Below are positions 19,449-27,310 of a stretch of DNA of 64,000 nucleotides, in pieces. The DNA is from Propionibacteriales bacterium (lineage in GTDB: Bacteria; Actinomycetota; Actinomycetes; Propionibacteriales; Nocardioidaceae). The notes beneath the pieces are model-generated. The model was not told the origin of the DNA. It saw nothing but the letters and a program-made list of their open reading frames with translations, and did not search any database. The translations under genes were made by a program, and so were the position numbers. The stretch covers positions 62,001-126,000 of the forward strand of contig JAPLCC010000039.1 in assembly GCA_026392415.1 (NCBI GenBank). Reading direction: 5' to 3'. The first letter of the stretch is position 1. Each line of letters starts with the position of its first letter.

Positions 19449-19884
19449 GCATCTCCCTGACCCGCAGCAGGACCTTGCGGGTCGTCTCCAGCTCCGCTTC
19501 GCCGAACTCCTCGGCGAAGATCTGCTCCAGCTCGATGATGTGTTTGAAGCCCTCCTGGGCGACCTTCTTGCCGTAGTCCGTGTAGCGAACGAGCTTGGCC
19601 CGCCGGTCCGAGGGGTCCTCCACCATCTCGAGGATCCCGAGCCGCACCATGTCGCGGACCACCTCGCCCATCGATTGCCTCGTGATCCCGACCCGCGCCG
19701 CCATGTCGGCCGCTCGTGACCCCTCGGGACCCAGCGTGGCGAAGACGGCGTTGTGGGCGGGCGTCATCTCCGTGTACCCCGCGCGGTGGCCGTTCGCCAG
19801 CATGTCGTCGCGCAACGCCCGCGCCGCCTTCTCGGCGAGCGCGATGAAGGGCTCGAAATCCGGTCGGACGATTTCGCTTGACAT
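19429..19884 (-). CDS. MarR-family transcriptional regulator
   Basis: Winged-helix dimeric repressor or activator, 151 aa. The core is TPAHNAVFATLGPEGSRAADMAARVGITRQSMGEVVRDMVRLGILEMVEDPSDRRAKLVRYT (seen as the helix-turn-helix MAARVGITRQSMGEVV and the wing DPSDRRAKLVRYT). Start MSSEIVRPDFEPF; the ATG lies in ATGTCAAG, the same eight bases as the start of the second MFS gene. It is divergent from the glutamate-cysteine ligase gene and probably controls that operon and the flanking transporters. Confidence 0.88.
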   Translation of the reverse strand: MSSEIVRPDFEPFIALAEKAARALRDDMLANGHRAGYTEMTPAHNAVFATLGPEGSRAADMAARVGITRQSMGEVVRDMVRLGILEMVEDPSDRRAKLVRYTDYGKKVAQEGFKHIIELEQIFAEEFGEAELETTRKVLLRVREMLRPDPA

Positions 19885-19939
19885 TTGACAGGCTACCTTC
19901 CAATATTTGACAGGTCGCCTTACTTTATCAGGAGTTGTC
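19878..19939. promoter_or_regulatory. Divergent control region with repeated TTGACA sites
   Basis: Three TTGACA hexamers (19878, 19885, 19907) lie between marR and the ligase gene. Two 17-base units beginning ATTTGACAGG and ending CCTT (19883-19899 and 19905-19921) are 14/17 identical and 22 bp apart, about two helix turns. TTGACA at 19878, 17 bases, CAATAT at 19901 is a plausible plus-strand promoter. An AGGAG ribosome-binding site at 19930-19934 supports the ligase ATG at 19940. Confidence 0.55.
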
Positions 19940-20917
19940 ATGGATGTTCACTCGATCCGCCCTTCGGTCGCCCGGCTCTTCCGCCCGCTGCACTCCGGCA
20001 GCGGCCGCACCGTCCGCGCCGCGGTGGAGCAGGAGTTCTTCGCGGTCGACTTCTTCAACGGCAGCACCGTCCACCCGGACCGGGTGCGGAAGGCCACCGC
20101 CGGTCGGCCCTACGCGCCGTGGGTCAGCTTCGAACCCGGCGGCCAGGTCGAGCTGAGCCTCCCCGTCGCTGCGTCGGCCACTGCCGCGGCCGACCACCTG
20201 GCCGAGGTCACCCGCGCTCTCGCGGCCGACCTCCTCGGCCACGGGATCGTCCTGTACGCCCAGCCGGTGCGGGCCTGCGAACCCACCACGTCCCGCTTCC
20301 TGCAGTCTCCGCGGTACGACGCGATGGAGCGCCACTTCGACTCCATCGGTCCGGCCGGTCGGCGGATGATGCGTCACACCACCTCGACCCAGGTGTGCCT
20401 GGACTGGTGGTCGGGTCGCGCCGGACTCGAGCAGTGGCGACTGCTGCTCCTCGCCGGCCCGTTCCTCGCGGCGGCGACGGCCCACAGCGTCGGCCCCGCC
20501 GGGCGACTCACCACGTGGCTGGCCGCCGACCCCGATCGCACCGCGTTCGACGACCGACTCCTGCACGGCGAACCGGTGGCGGCATACGCCTCCTTCGCGG
20601 TCGGGGCCACCGACTTCCTCGGCGAAGGCATCGAGGCACACCTGTCGACACTCTTCCCGCCGGTGCGGCCGCGTGGCCGCTACCTGGAGGTCCGGTTCCC
20701 CGACGCCCAGCGGGCCGAGGACGTCGGCGCACTGGCCGAGGGCCTCGCCGGCCTGCTGTACGACGACGACGCCCGCCGGTCCGCCCTCGCCTCACTGGCG
20801 GGCGAACAGTCCCGGCTCGCCGAGCACTGGGAGGCCACGGCCGCCGGGACCGGTGACGCGGAGCGTGGCCTGGCCCTGCTCGGCGGCCGCACCCGCCCGC
20901 TGGAGGTGGCCGCATGA
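19940..20917 (+). CDS. EgtA-like glutamate-cysteine ligase (GCS2 family)
   Basis: Predicted ATP-dependent ligase that joins the gamma-carboxyl of glutamate to cysteine, 325 aa. Motifs of the family: VEQEFFAVD (metal/ATP acidic residues, near residue 35), FEPGGQVELSLP near residue 70, and MMRHTTSTQVCLDW near residue 145, all close to EgtA. It is about 100 residues shorter than typical EgtA. It is not next to egtBCD; instead the next gene is a GshB-type synthetase overlapping it by ATGA. Start supported by AGGAG. Another amino acid than cysteine is possible as acceptor. Confidence 0.85.
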   Translation: MDVHSIRPSVARLFRPLHSGSGRTVRAAVEQEFFAVDFFNGSTVHPDRVRKATAGRPYAPWVSFEPGGQVELSLPVAASATAAADHLAEVTRALAADLLGHGIVLYAQPVRACEPTTSRFLQSPRYDAMERHFDSIGPAGRRMMRHTTSTQVCLDWWSGRAGLEQWRLLLLAGPFLAAATAHSVGPAGRLTTWLAADPDRTAFDDRLLHGEPVAAYASFAVGATDFLGEGIEAHLSTLFPPVRPRGRYLEVRFPDAQRAEDVGALAEGLAGLLYDDDARRSALASLAGEQSRLAEHWEATAAGTGDAERGLALLGGRTRPLEVAA

Positions 20918-21909
20918 ACGTCCTGGTCGTCACGGATCCCGTGGCCGGCATCGACCCCGCCATCGACGCGACCGTCGGCCTGGTCGCGGCCCTCCAGCAC
21001 CTGGACGTGCCGGTCTGGATCAGCACGCCCGCCGACCTGTCGGTGGTCGGCGGGCGGGTCCGGACCCTGGCTGCTCGGGTCGTCCTCGCCCCACGGCAGC
21101 GCCGCGGCGATCACCGCTGGTTGGTCGAGCGCGACTGGTTGCGCGTCGTGGAGAGGACACACTTCGACGTCGCGGAGCGCATGGACCTCGTCCTGCTGCG
21201 GATCGATCCGCCGGTCGACGCGCGCTACCTCCACACGACGTACCTGCTCGACCTGGTCGAGGCGGCCGGCACCCGGGTGACGAACCGGCCCGAGGGCGTG
21301 CGCGCGCTGCACGAGAAGGCCGTCGCCCTCCGCTTTCCCGAGCTCTGCCCGAGGACTCTGGTCACCACCCGGCTCGACGAGGTACGGCGTTTCGTTGCCG
21401 ACCACGGAGCGGCGGTCATCAAGCCGGTCGACGGCTTCGCCGGCAACGACGTGTGGCTGCTGCGGGACGACTCGTCGGCCCGGGCACTCGCCGAATCGGC
21501 CACCGCGGGAGGGACCCGGCACGTCATCGTGCAGGAGTACCTCGCCCGCGTGGAGGCCGGCAACAAGCGCCTCTTCCTGCTCGAGGGAGAGATCGTCGGC
21601 GCCGTGTTGCGCCGCCCGGACGACGGTGACTTCCGGATCGGCGCACCCTGCGCGTCGGCCGGGATCGACGAGGCGGATCGCCGGATCGTCCGCACCCTCG
21701 CGCCCCTGCTGGAACAGCACGGCATCGCGCTGGCCGGGCTCGACGTCATCGACGGCCGCCTGATCGAGGTCAACGTGACCTGCCCCGGCGGGATGGCGAA
21801 GACCGACGCCCTGCTCGGCACCGATCTGTCCGGCGCGATCGTGCGCCGCCTGCTCCACCTCGAAGGAACCACCCACACCACCGAACAGAAAGTGATGGCC
21901 CAGCCATGA
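20914..21909 (+). CDS. gshB: Glutathione synthetase-like ATP-grasp ligase
   Basis: Adds glycine (by homology) to gamma-glutamylcysteine; 331 aa. Similar throughout to proteobacterial GshB as I remember it: VLLRIDPPVDARYLHTTYLLDLVE, then the ATP-grasp KPVDGFAGNDVWLL, KRLFLLEGEIVGAVLRRP, and the metal site GLDVIDGRLIEVNVTCPGG (each shown here in part). GshB is uncommon in actinobacteria, which normally make mycothiol. It overlaps the ligase upstream and the MAPEG gene downstream by four bases each, so the three are surely one operon. The exact substrate is inferred. Confidence 0.88.
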   Translation: MNVLVVTDPVAGIDPAIDATVGLVAALQHLDVPVWISTPADLSVVGGRVRTLAARVVLAPRQRRGDHRWLVERDWLRVVERTHFDVAERMDLVLLRIDPPVDARYLHTTYLLDLVEAAGTRVTNRPEGVRALHEKAVALRFPELCPRTLVTTRLDEVRRFVADHGAAVIKPVDGFAGNDVWLLRDDSSARALAESATAGGTRHVIVQEYLARVEAGNKRLFLLEGEIVGAVLRRPDDGDFRIGAPCASAGIDEADRRIVRTLAPLLEQHGIALAGLDVIDGRLIEVNVTCPGGMAKTDALLGTDLSGAIVRRLLHLEGTTHTTEQKVMAQP

Positions 21910-22301
21910 GCTCGATCGTGATCACCAGCATCGCCCTGATGGGCATCCTGCTCTTCCTCCTCGGCGCCAACGTGACCCGGCACCGCGCGATCCGCGGCGA
22001 CAAGGGTCCACAGATGCCGACCGACCCGGCCGACCGGCTGCTCATCGCGCAACGCGCGCACGGCAACGCCGCCGAGTACGTCCCGACCCTCGTCGTCCTC
22101 CTCATCGTGTGCTCGACGCTGACCGACGGCTGGTGGCTCGACGCCCTGGCGATCGTGGCCGCGGCGGCCCGGTTCACGCACGCCTACGGGATGCTCCGGG
22201 CCACGACCCTCGCCGCCCACGGCCCGGTCCGCGACTCGGGCGCGCTGTTCACCTACCTTTCCGGCATCGCCCTCGGCGTGACCGCCCTCGTCGCGATGTG
22301 A
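21906..22301 (+). CDS. MAPEG-family membrane protein
   Basis: 131 aa with four predicted helices (about residues 4-24, 60-80, 84-100 and 112-130). The family pattern appears in RLLIAQRAHGNAAEYVP (Arg-x-x-x-Asn helix, near residue 47) and ARFTHAYGML. MAPEG proteins include microsomal glutathione transferases and related enzymes, so its position directly behind the gshB-like gene (ATGA overlap) supports a thiol-peptide role. Many bacterial members are of unknown activity. Confidence 0.85.
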   Translation: MSSIVITSIALMGILLFLLGANVTRHRAIRGDKGPQMPTDPADRLLIAQRAHGNAAEYVPTLVVLLIVCSTLTDGWWLDALAIVAAAARFTHAYGMLRATTLAAHGPVRDSGALFTYLSGIALGVTALVAM

Positions 22302-22305
22302 CGAC

Positions 22306-23040
22306 GTGAGCACGCGCCAGGACCGTCGGCCGGTCATCGGGATCGTCGGCCACGGCTACGACGTCGCCAAACCGTTCGGCAGCCTGGCGGCACACGGCGC
22401 TCCGCAGTGGTTCAGCATCGCGGTCGCGGCGACCGGTGGCCGACCGGTGATCGTGCCGCCCGGCGCGGGAATCGAGCTGTTGGACGTCGTCGACGGACTG
22501 GTCCTGACCGGTGGTGGGGACGTCGACCCGGCGCGCTACGGCGGCGCGCCCGGGTCGGCGTTCGACGTGGACGCCGGTCGGGACGCGGATGAGATCGACG
22601 TGGTGCGCGCTGCCGCCGCCGCCCGAATCCCGCTGCTCGGCGTGTGCCGCGGCCTGCAGGTCCTCGTCGTCGCCCTCGGCGGCTCCCTGCGTTCGGGTGT
22701 CGACCACGTCCACCCCGAGGCGGGGCACCCGGTCACGACCGCTCCCGGATCACTGATCCGTGCCCTGGTCGGCGAGCGAGCGACCACCAGCGCCCTGCAC
22801 CGGCAGGCGATCGCCGACCCCGGTCCCCGGTGGACTCCGACGGCATGGACCGACGACGGTGTCATCGAGGCGATCGAACCGACGGCGGACTGGTCGGCAC
22901 TCGGGGTCCAGTGGCACCCGGAGCTGCACTGGAACGAGCGGCCGCACGACGCCACGGGCCCCGTTGTCTTCGACTGGCTCGTCCGGCAGGCGGCCTCACG
23001 GACCGAAAATCATTCGACAGGAGCGGCCCTCACCGCGTAA
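22306..23040 (+). CDS. Peptidase C26 / gamma-glutamyl-GABA hydrolase-like protein
   Basis: Class I glutamine-amidotransferase-fold hydrolase of 244 aa that cleaves gamma-glutamyl bonds in characterised relatives (PuuD). Visible: DGLVLTGGGDVDPARYGG near residue 62, the nucleophile elbow LLGVCRGLQVL (Cys near residue 109) and the catalytic His-Glu in VQWHPELHW. GTG start four bases after the MAPEG stop. In this cluster it may process or recycle a gamma-glutamyl product; the substrate is not known. Confidence 0.88.
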   Translation: MSTRQDRRPVIGIVGHGYDVAKPFGSLAAHGAPQWFSIAVAATGGRPVIVPPGAGIELLDVVDGLVLTGGGDVDPARYGGAPGSAFDVDAGRDADEIDVVRAAAAARIPLLGVCRGLQVLVVALGGSLRSGVDHVHPEAGHPVTTAPGSLIRALVGERATTSALHRQAIADPGPRWTPTAWTDDGVIEAIEPTADWSALGVQWHPELHWNERPHDATGPVVFDWLVRQAASRTENHSTGAALTA

Positions 23041-23064
23041 ACTTGTCTTGATGTCAAGACAAGT
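23014..23064 (+). promoter_or_regulatory. Promoter and palindromic operator at the second MFS gene
   Basis: A candidate promoter has TCGACA at 23014-23019, 18 bases, and TAAACT at 23038-23043, which puts the transcript start at or next to the ATG at 23051, a leaderless mRNA. Over it lies a perfect inverted repeat at 23041-23064: ACTTGTCTTGA, TG, TCAAGACAAGT. A MarR-type dimer bound there would cover the -10, the start site and the start codon. ATGTCAAG is also found at the marR start. Confidence 0.65.
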
Positions 23065-24359
23065 CTCGGAACGCCTCCTGCGCATCGCCGGCCCCACCAC
23101 CCTGGTCCGCCGGCTGTCTGCCCAGTCGGTCCTCTCGGCGTTCGGCGACGGTGTCTTCCTCACCGGCAGCGCCGTCTACTTCACGCAGATCGTCGACCTC
23201 TCCGCGGCCCAGGTCGGCCTGGGCCTGACCATCGCCGGCGTCGTGACCTTCTTCCTGGCCGTGCCTCTGGGCAAGCTCAGTGACCGGTACGGCGCCCGTC
23301 GGGTCTGGGCCATCGCGTCCCTCGTCGAGGCACTGCTCTACGTCGCCTGGCTGGCCGTCGGTGGAATGGCCACCTTCATCGTGATGCTGATCCTGCTGGA
23401 GGCCGTCCAGGTCGGGAGCCGCGCAGCGCGCAACGCCTACCGCTTCGACATCTTCCCGCGCGAGGAGCGGGTCACGTCCAACGCCTACTTCCGGGCCGCC
23501 CGCAACGTCGGCTACACCTTCGGAGCCCTGCTCGCAGGCGTGGCCCTGGCGACCGACAGCAACGACGTCATCCGTGCCGTGCCGTTGATCACGGCCGGAC
23601 TGCTGCTGCTCAACGCCGTGCTCGTGTCGCGCCTCCCGGCCGCCGTCCTCGCAGCGACGGAGGAGACGGCCATGGAGGCGCCTCTCGAGGCGGCCTTCGA
23701 GGAGGCCGGGGACAAGCAGAGCGCTGCGCAACCGCGGTTACCTGTTCATGTCCAGCTGCGGCGGCGTGCTCGCGACCCACCAGGTCCTGCTGAACGTCGT
23801 GATCCCGCTGTGGCTGGTCGAGGAGACCGATGCGCCACGGGTGCTGCTGGCATGGCTTTTCGGCACCAACACCGTGATGGCCGTGGCCCTGCAGGTCGCG
23901 GCGGCCCGCGGCATCACGACCGTGGCCGACTCGCTGCGCGCCCAGCGCCGGGGCGCGGTCTTCTTCATGCTGTCGTGCGGCATCGTCCTGGTCACCCACG
24001 ACACCATCGGATGGGTCACCATCGCCCTGGTGTGGATCGGGCACGTGACCGTCACGGGTGCCGAGCTCTTCCAGTCGGCCGGCGAATGGGGCCTGCAGGC
24101 CGAGCTGTCCGACCCGGCCCGACGCGGGGAGTACCAGGGCGTCAGCCAGCTCGGCCACACCATCGGCACCGTCTGGGCCCCGGCCGCCTACACGTTCCTC
24201 GCCATGGAGTGGGGCGCCCAGGGTTGGCTGGTCATCGCGGCCATCGTGCTGGTGGCAGCCATGGCGATCCATCCGGCCTCCCGCGCAGCCGAACGCCACC
24301 TGGCGCGCGGCCCCGGCACCGGTACCCCTGCGCAGCGCACCGCACCCGAACCTGCTTGA
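23051..24359 (+). pseudogene. MFS transporter, frameshifted (second of a paralogous pair)
   Basis: The N-terminal half (MSRQVSERLLRIAGP to FEEAGDK, six helices) and the C-terminal half (ALRNRGYLFMSSCGGVLATHQ to the stop at 24359) are in different frames. The switch lies near 23706-23720, most simply at the GGGG run at 23708-23711: with three Gs the frame would read EAGTSRALRNRGY and match the paralogue at 18120-19448 (MRNRGW...). Corrected length is about 436 aa against 442. It is either a recent pseudogene, a sequencing error in a homopolymer or, less likely, programmed frameshifting. Confidence 0.8.
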
Positions 24360-24369
24360 ATCGCCGATC

Positions 24370-25266
24370 ATGGCTGAACAGACCCGGGCCACTCCCGCTC
24401 AGTGGATCTCCGGCGCCCGCCCCCGGACGCTTCCTGCCGCAGTCGCGCCCGTCCTCGCCGGCACCGCCGTCGCCGCATACGACGACAGCGCGATCTGGTG
24501 GCGGGCCCTGCTCGCCCTCGTGGTGAGCCTGGCGCTCCAGGTCGCGGTCAACTACGCCAACGACTACTCCGACGGCATCCGGGGCACCGACGACGACCGG
24601 GTCGGCCCGTTGCGCCTGGTCGGCTCCGGCCTGGCCACCCCCGCCGCCGTCAAGGCAGCCGCGTTCCTGGCCTTCGGCGTCGCCGGGGTCGCAGGTCTCG
24701 CACTGGCAGCGACCACGACGTGGTGGCTCGTGGCCATCGGCGCGGTCTGCGTGCTCGCGGCCTGGTTCTACACGGGCGGCTCGAAGCCGTACGGCTACCT
24801 CGGACTCGGCGAGGTGATGGTCTTCGTGTTCTTCGGACTCGTGGCCGTCGTCGGCACCACCTGGGTGCAGACCGAGTCCTGGGGCACGACCGGCTGGGCG
24901 TCCCTCGTCGCTGGCGCCGGCGTCGGTGCCCTGGCCTGCGCGATCCTGGTCGCGAACAACCTGCGCGACATCCCGACCGACACCGTCTCGGGGAAGATGA
25001 CCCTGGCAGTCCGCCTCGGCGACGTACGCACCCGGCGGTTCTACGTGCTGCTCGTGCTCGCCTCGGCCGCAGCGGTCGTCGGGCTCGCCGTCCTCACCAG
25101 CTGGTGGGCCCTGCTCGGCCTGGGCTTCCTGCTGCCGGCGGCGAAGGCCGCCCGGATCGTGGTCGGCGGTGCCCGCGGGCCCGCCCTGATCCCGGTGCTC
25201 CAGCAGACCGGTGTGGCCGAGCTGGGCTGGGCGATCCTGACCGGGCTCGGCCTGGTCGTCGCCTGA
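24370..25266 (+). CDS. menA: 1,4-Dihydroxy-2-naphthoate polyprenyltransferase
   Basis: Membrane prenyltransferase (UbiA superfamily, 298 aa) that attaches the polyprenyl chain to DHNA. The Asp-rich site NYANDYSDGIRGTDDDR near residue 65 is the family signature, with a second site LVANNLRDIPTD near residue 195. Eight to nine hydrophobic helices are visible. The N-terminal WISGARPRTLPAAVAPVL is also typical. Start at MAEQTRATPAQW, 10 bases after the frameshifted MFS gene. Confidence 0.93.
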   Translation: MAEQTRATPAQWISGARPRTLPAAVAPVLAGTAVAAYDDSAIWWRALLALVVSLALQVAVNYANDYSDGIRGTDDDRVGPLRLVGSGLATPAAVKAAAFLAFGVAGVAGLALAATTTWWLVAIGAVCVLAAWFYTGGSKPYGYLGLGEVMVFVFFGLVAVVGTTWVQTESWGTTGWASLVAGAGVGALACAILVANNLRDIPTDTVSGKMTLAVRLGDVRTRRFYVLLVLASAAAVVGLAVLTSWWALLGLGFLLPAAKAARIVVGGARGPALIPVLQQTGVAELGWAILTGLGLVVA

Positions 25267-25274
25267 GCCTCAGC

Positions 25275-25541
25275 TCAGTCTTCGTCTTCCTTGGCGCGGG
25301 ATTCCTCGAACCGGTCGACGATCCGGTCGGCGCGCCCCGCGACCCGGTTGGCGAACGCAGAGCGCTGCCGCTCGAGCAGGACGTACGACGCGATGCCGCT
25401 GATCAGGAACGCGATCACGACGACGGCCAGCATGTTGACCGAGTCGGCCACCAGGAACCACACGCCGAAGACGATGCAGGCCGCGCCGATGAACAGGCCG
25501 ACGCGCAGGCCGGTGTAGATCCAGAACTCCTTCACCCGCAC
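25275..25541 (-). CDS. DUF4229-like small membrane protein
   Basis: 88 aa from GTG at 25541 (GTG at 25535 is an equally good start). Sequence VKEFWIYTGLRVGLFIGAACIV then a second helix MLAVVVIAFLISGIASYVLL, then a charged C-terminal tail ending ESRAKEDED. This two-helix pattern with KEFWxYTxLRV at the front fits DUF4229, a family of unknown function found next to menA in actinobacteria as I remember it. It converges on menA with 8 bases between. Confidence 0.75.
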   Translation of the reverse strand: MRVKEFWIYTGLRVGLFIGAACIVFGVWFLVADSVNMLAVVVIAFLISGIASYVLLERQRSAFANRVAGRADRIVDRFEESRAKEDED

Positions 25542-25617
25542 AGGGTAGGTGGCGCGGACCCCGGATCCTGCAGGGGGATCCCCCACGGGTTCACCGGCGC
25601 ACAACTACTCTGATGGA

Positions 25618-25869
25618 GTGAAGTTCCTGCTCGTCGTCATCATCTTCGCGGTCGTGACGTATCTCGCGATCCGCTGGATGCAGGACCGCGGCCTCGGCGG
25701 GCCCGCGGCCAAGCGGCTCCCGTCCCGCCCGAAACCGCCCAGCCGTCCTGTCGCGCCCGACGACGACGAGTCCTTCCTGCGGGACCTGGAGCGCAAGCGT
25801 CGCAAGCAGGCCCGCGACGCCAAGCCGCCGGAGCCGCCCGCACCCGACACCGGAGGACCCGAGTCCTGA
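25618..25869 (+). CDS. Hypothetical small single-helix membrane protein
   Basis: 83 aa from a GTG preceded by GGA. One hydrophobic helix (KFLLVVIIFAVVTYLAIRW) at the N-terminus, then a cytoplasmic basic and proline-rich tail (KRLPSRPKPPSRP, DLERKRRKQARD). No family recognised. TGATG overlap with the nitroreductase gene suggests cotranslation. It may anchor a partner, but nothing in the sequence shows which. Confidence 0.7.
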   Translation: MKFLLVVIIFAVVTYLAIRWMQDRGLGGPAAKRLPSRPKPPSRPVAPDDDESFLRDLERKRRKQARDAKPPEPPAPDTGGPES

Positions 25870-26579
25870 TGACGACGACCGCCCAGGCCACCACCGGTGG
25901 CCTGACGAACGCCGATGCCCTCGAGGCCGTGCTGGCCGGACGCTTCAGCTGCCGGAGCTTCCAGCCGCAACTGGTCGATGACGACACCCTGCGCCGGCTG
26001 TTCACGATGGCCCAACGCACGGCGTCCTGGTGCAACTCCCAGGCGTGGCAGGTCGAACTCCTCGGAGGCGCAGCCGTCACCCGGCTGTCCGAGCGCCTGA
26101 TGGCGCACGTGCCGGTCGCGCCCGAGAACCCCGACATCCCCGGCCCGGCGCGCTATAAGGGCGTCTACCAGGACCGCCGCCGCGCCTGTGGCGGCGGGCT
26201 GTACGACGCCGTCGGCATCCCGCGCGAGGACAAGGAGGGGCGGCTGTTCCAGATGCTCGAGAACTTCCGGTTCTTCGGTGCGCCGCACGTCGCCATCATC
26301 ACCAGCCCGACAGCGCTCGGCACCTACGGCGTCATGGACTGTGGCGGCTACGTCTCCACCCTGTTGGCCGCGGCCGAATCCCTCGGCGTCAATGCGATCG
26401 CCCAGGCCGCCATCGCGATGTACGCCGACGCCGTGCGCGACGAGCTCGCCATCCCCGAGGACCGCTCCATCGTGTGCGCCGTCTCGATCGGGTATGCCGA
26501 TCCGGACCACGCCGTCAACAACTGGCGCACTGCCCGCGAAGACGTCGACGTCGCCGTCAACGGCCTGCCGGGATCCTGA
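25869..26579 (+). CDS. Nitroreductase-family flavoprotein
   Basis: Predicted FMN-dependent NAD(P)H oxidoreductase, 236 aa. The FMN phosphate-binding start RFSCRSFQPQLVDD near residue 28, WCNSQAWQVELLGG near residue 57 and the late YGVMDCGGYVSTLLAAAESLGV (seen in part) are typical of the family. Substrate unknown. The TGATG overlap couples it to the small membrane protein upstream. Confidence 0.88.
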   Translation: MTTTAQATTGGLTNADALEAVLAGRFSCRSFQPQLVDDDTLRRLFTMAQRTASWCNSQAWQVELLGGAAVTRLSERLMAHVPVAPENPDIPGPARYKGVYQDRRRACGGGLYDAVGIPREDKEGRLFQMLENFRFFGAPHVAIITSPTALGTYGVMDCGGYVSTLLAAAESLGVNAIAQAAIAMYADAVRDELAIPEDRSIVCAVSIGYADPDHAVNNWRTAREDVDVAVNGLPGS

Positions 26580-26580
26580 G

Positions 26581-27306
26581 TCAGCGACCGCCAGCGACGC
26601 GAAGCGTCGTGGCGGTGACGTACGCCGCCTGCTCGCTCATCAGCCAGGCAACGGCGTTCGCGATCTCCTCGGGCTGACCCGCCCGGCCGAGCGGGATCTG
26701 TGGCGCCATCCGCTCCACCCGTTCCGGGTCACCGGTGGTGGCGTGCAGGTCGGTCTCGATCAGACCCGGCGCGACGGCCACGACCCGGATGCCGCGGTCG
26801 GCGACCTCGAGGCCGAGGCCTCGGGTCGCTGCGTCGAGGCCGGCCTTGGCCGCGGCGTAGTGGACGTACTCCCCCGGCGAGCCGATCGTGGCCGCCCCCG
26901 AGGTGATGTTGACGATGACCCCGCCGCGGTCCAGCAGGGCGACAGCCGCCCGGGCCACGAGGATCGGGCCGGTCAGGTTGAGATCAATGGTCCGCCGGAT
27001 CTCGTCGGTCGGTGTCTCGTGCAGGGGCGCGAAGCGGTACGTCGCGCCGGCGTTGTTCACGACGCCGGTGATCGGGCCGACCTCGGCAGCCCGTGCAAAC
27101 AGCTCTTCGACCCCGCCATCGGTGGTCAGGTCGGCGGCAACGGTGACGCACCGGACCCCGAGGGCTTCGATCGAGGCGGCCGTCGCTCGTGCGCTGGCCT
27201 CGTCGCTGCGGTAGCCGAGCACGAGGTCGTGGCCCTCACCGGCGAGACGGGCAGCGATGGCGGATCCGATGCCGCGGGTTCCTCCAGTGACGATCGTCAG
27301 TGACAC
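26581..27306 (-). CDS. Short-chain dehydrogenase/reductase (FabG-like)
   Basis: NAD(P)-dependent oxidoreductase, 241 aa. The cofactor motif TGGTRGIGSAIA is at residues 7-18, VNNAGA near residue 83, the catalytic Ser in NITSGAATIG and the YxxxK site YAAAKAGLDA near residue 150. The C-terminus VTATTLRVAGGR is close to 3-oxoacyl-ACP reductases. It ends 1 base from the nitroreductase stop (convergent) and starts 4 bases below the ccsB stop on the same strand, so it may be the last gene of the cytochrome c operon. Confidence 0.88.
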   Translation of the reverse strand: MSLTIVTGGTRGIGSAIAARLAGEGHDLVLGYRSDEASARATAASIEALGVRCVTVAADLTTDGGVEELFARAAEVGPITGVVNNAGATYRFAPLHETPTDEIRRTIDLNLTGPILVARAAVALLDRGGVIVNITSGAATIGSPGEYVHYAAAKAGLDAATRGLGLEVADRGIRVVAVAPGLIETDLHATTGDPERVERMAPQIPLGRAGQPEEIANAVAWLMSEQAAYVTATTLRVAGGR

Positions 27307-27310
27307 GGAG

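Noticed and set aside
19940..21909. Ergothioneine locus
   Set aside because: The first ligase resembles EgtA, but there is no egtB, egtC, egtD or egtE, and a GshB-type ligase follows instead.
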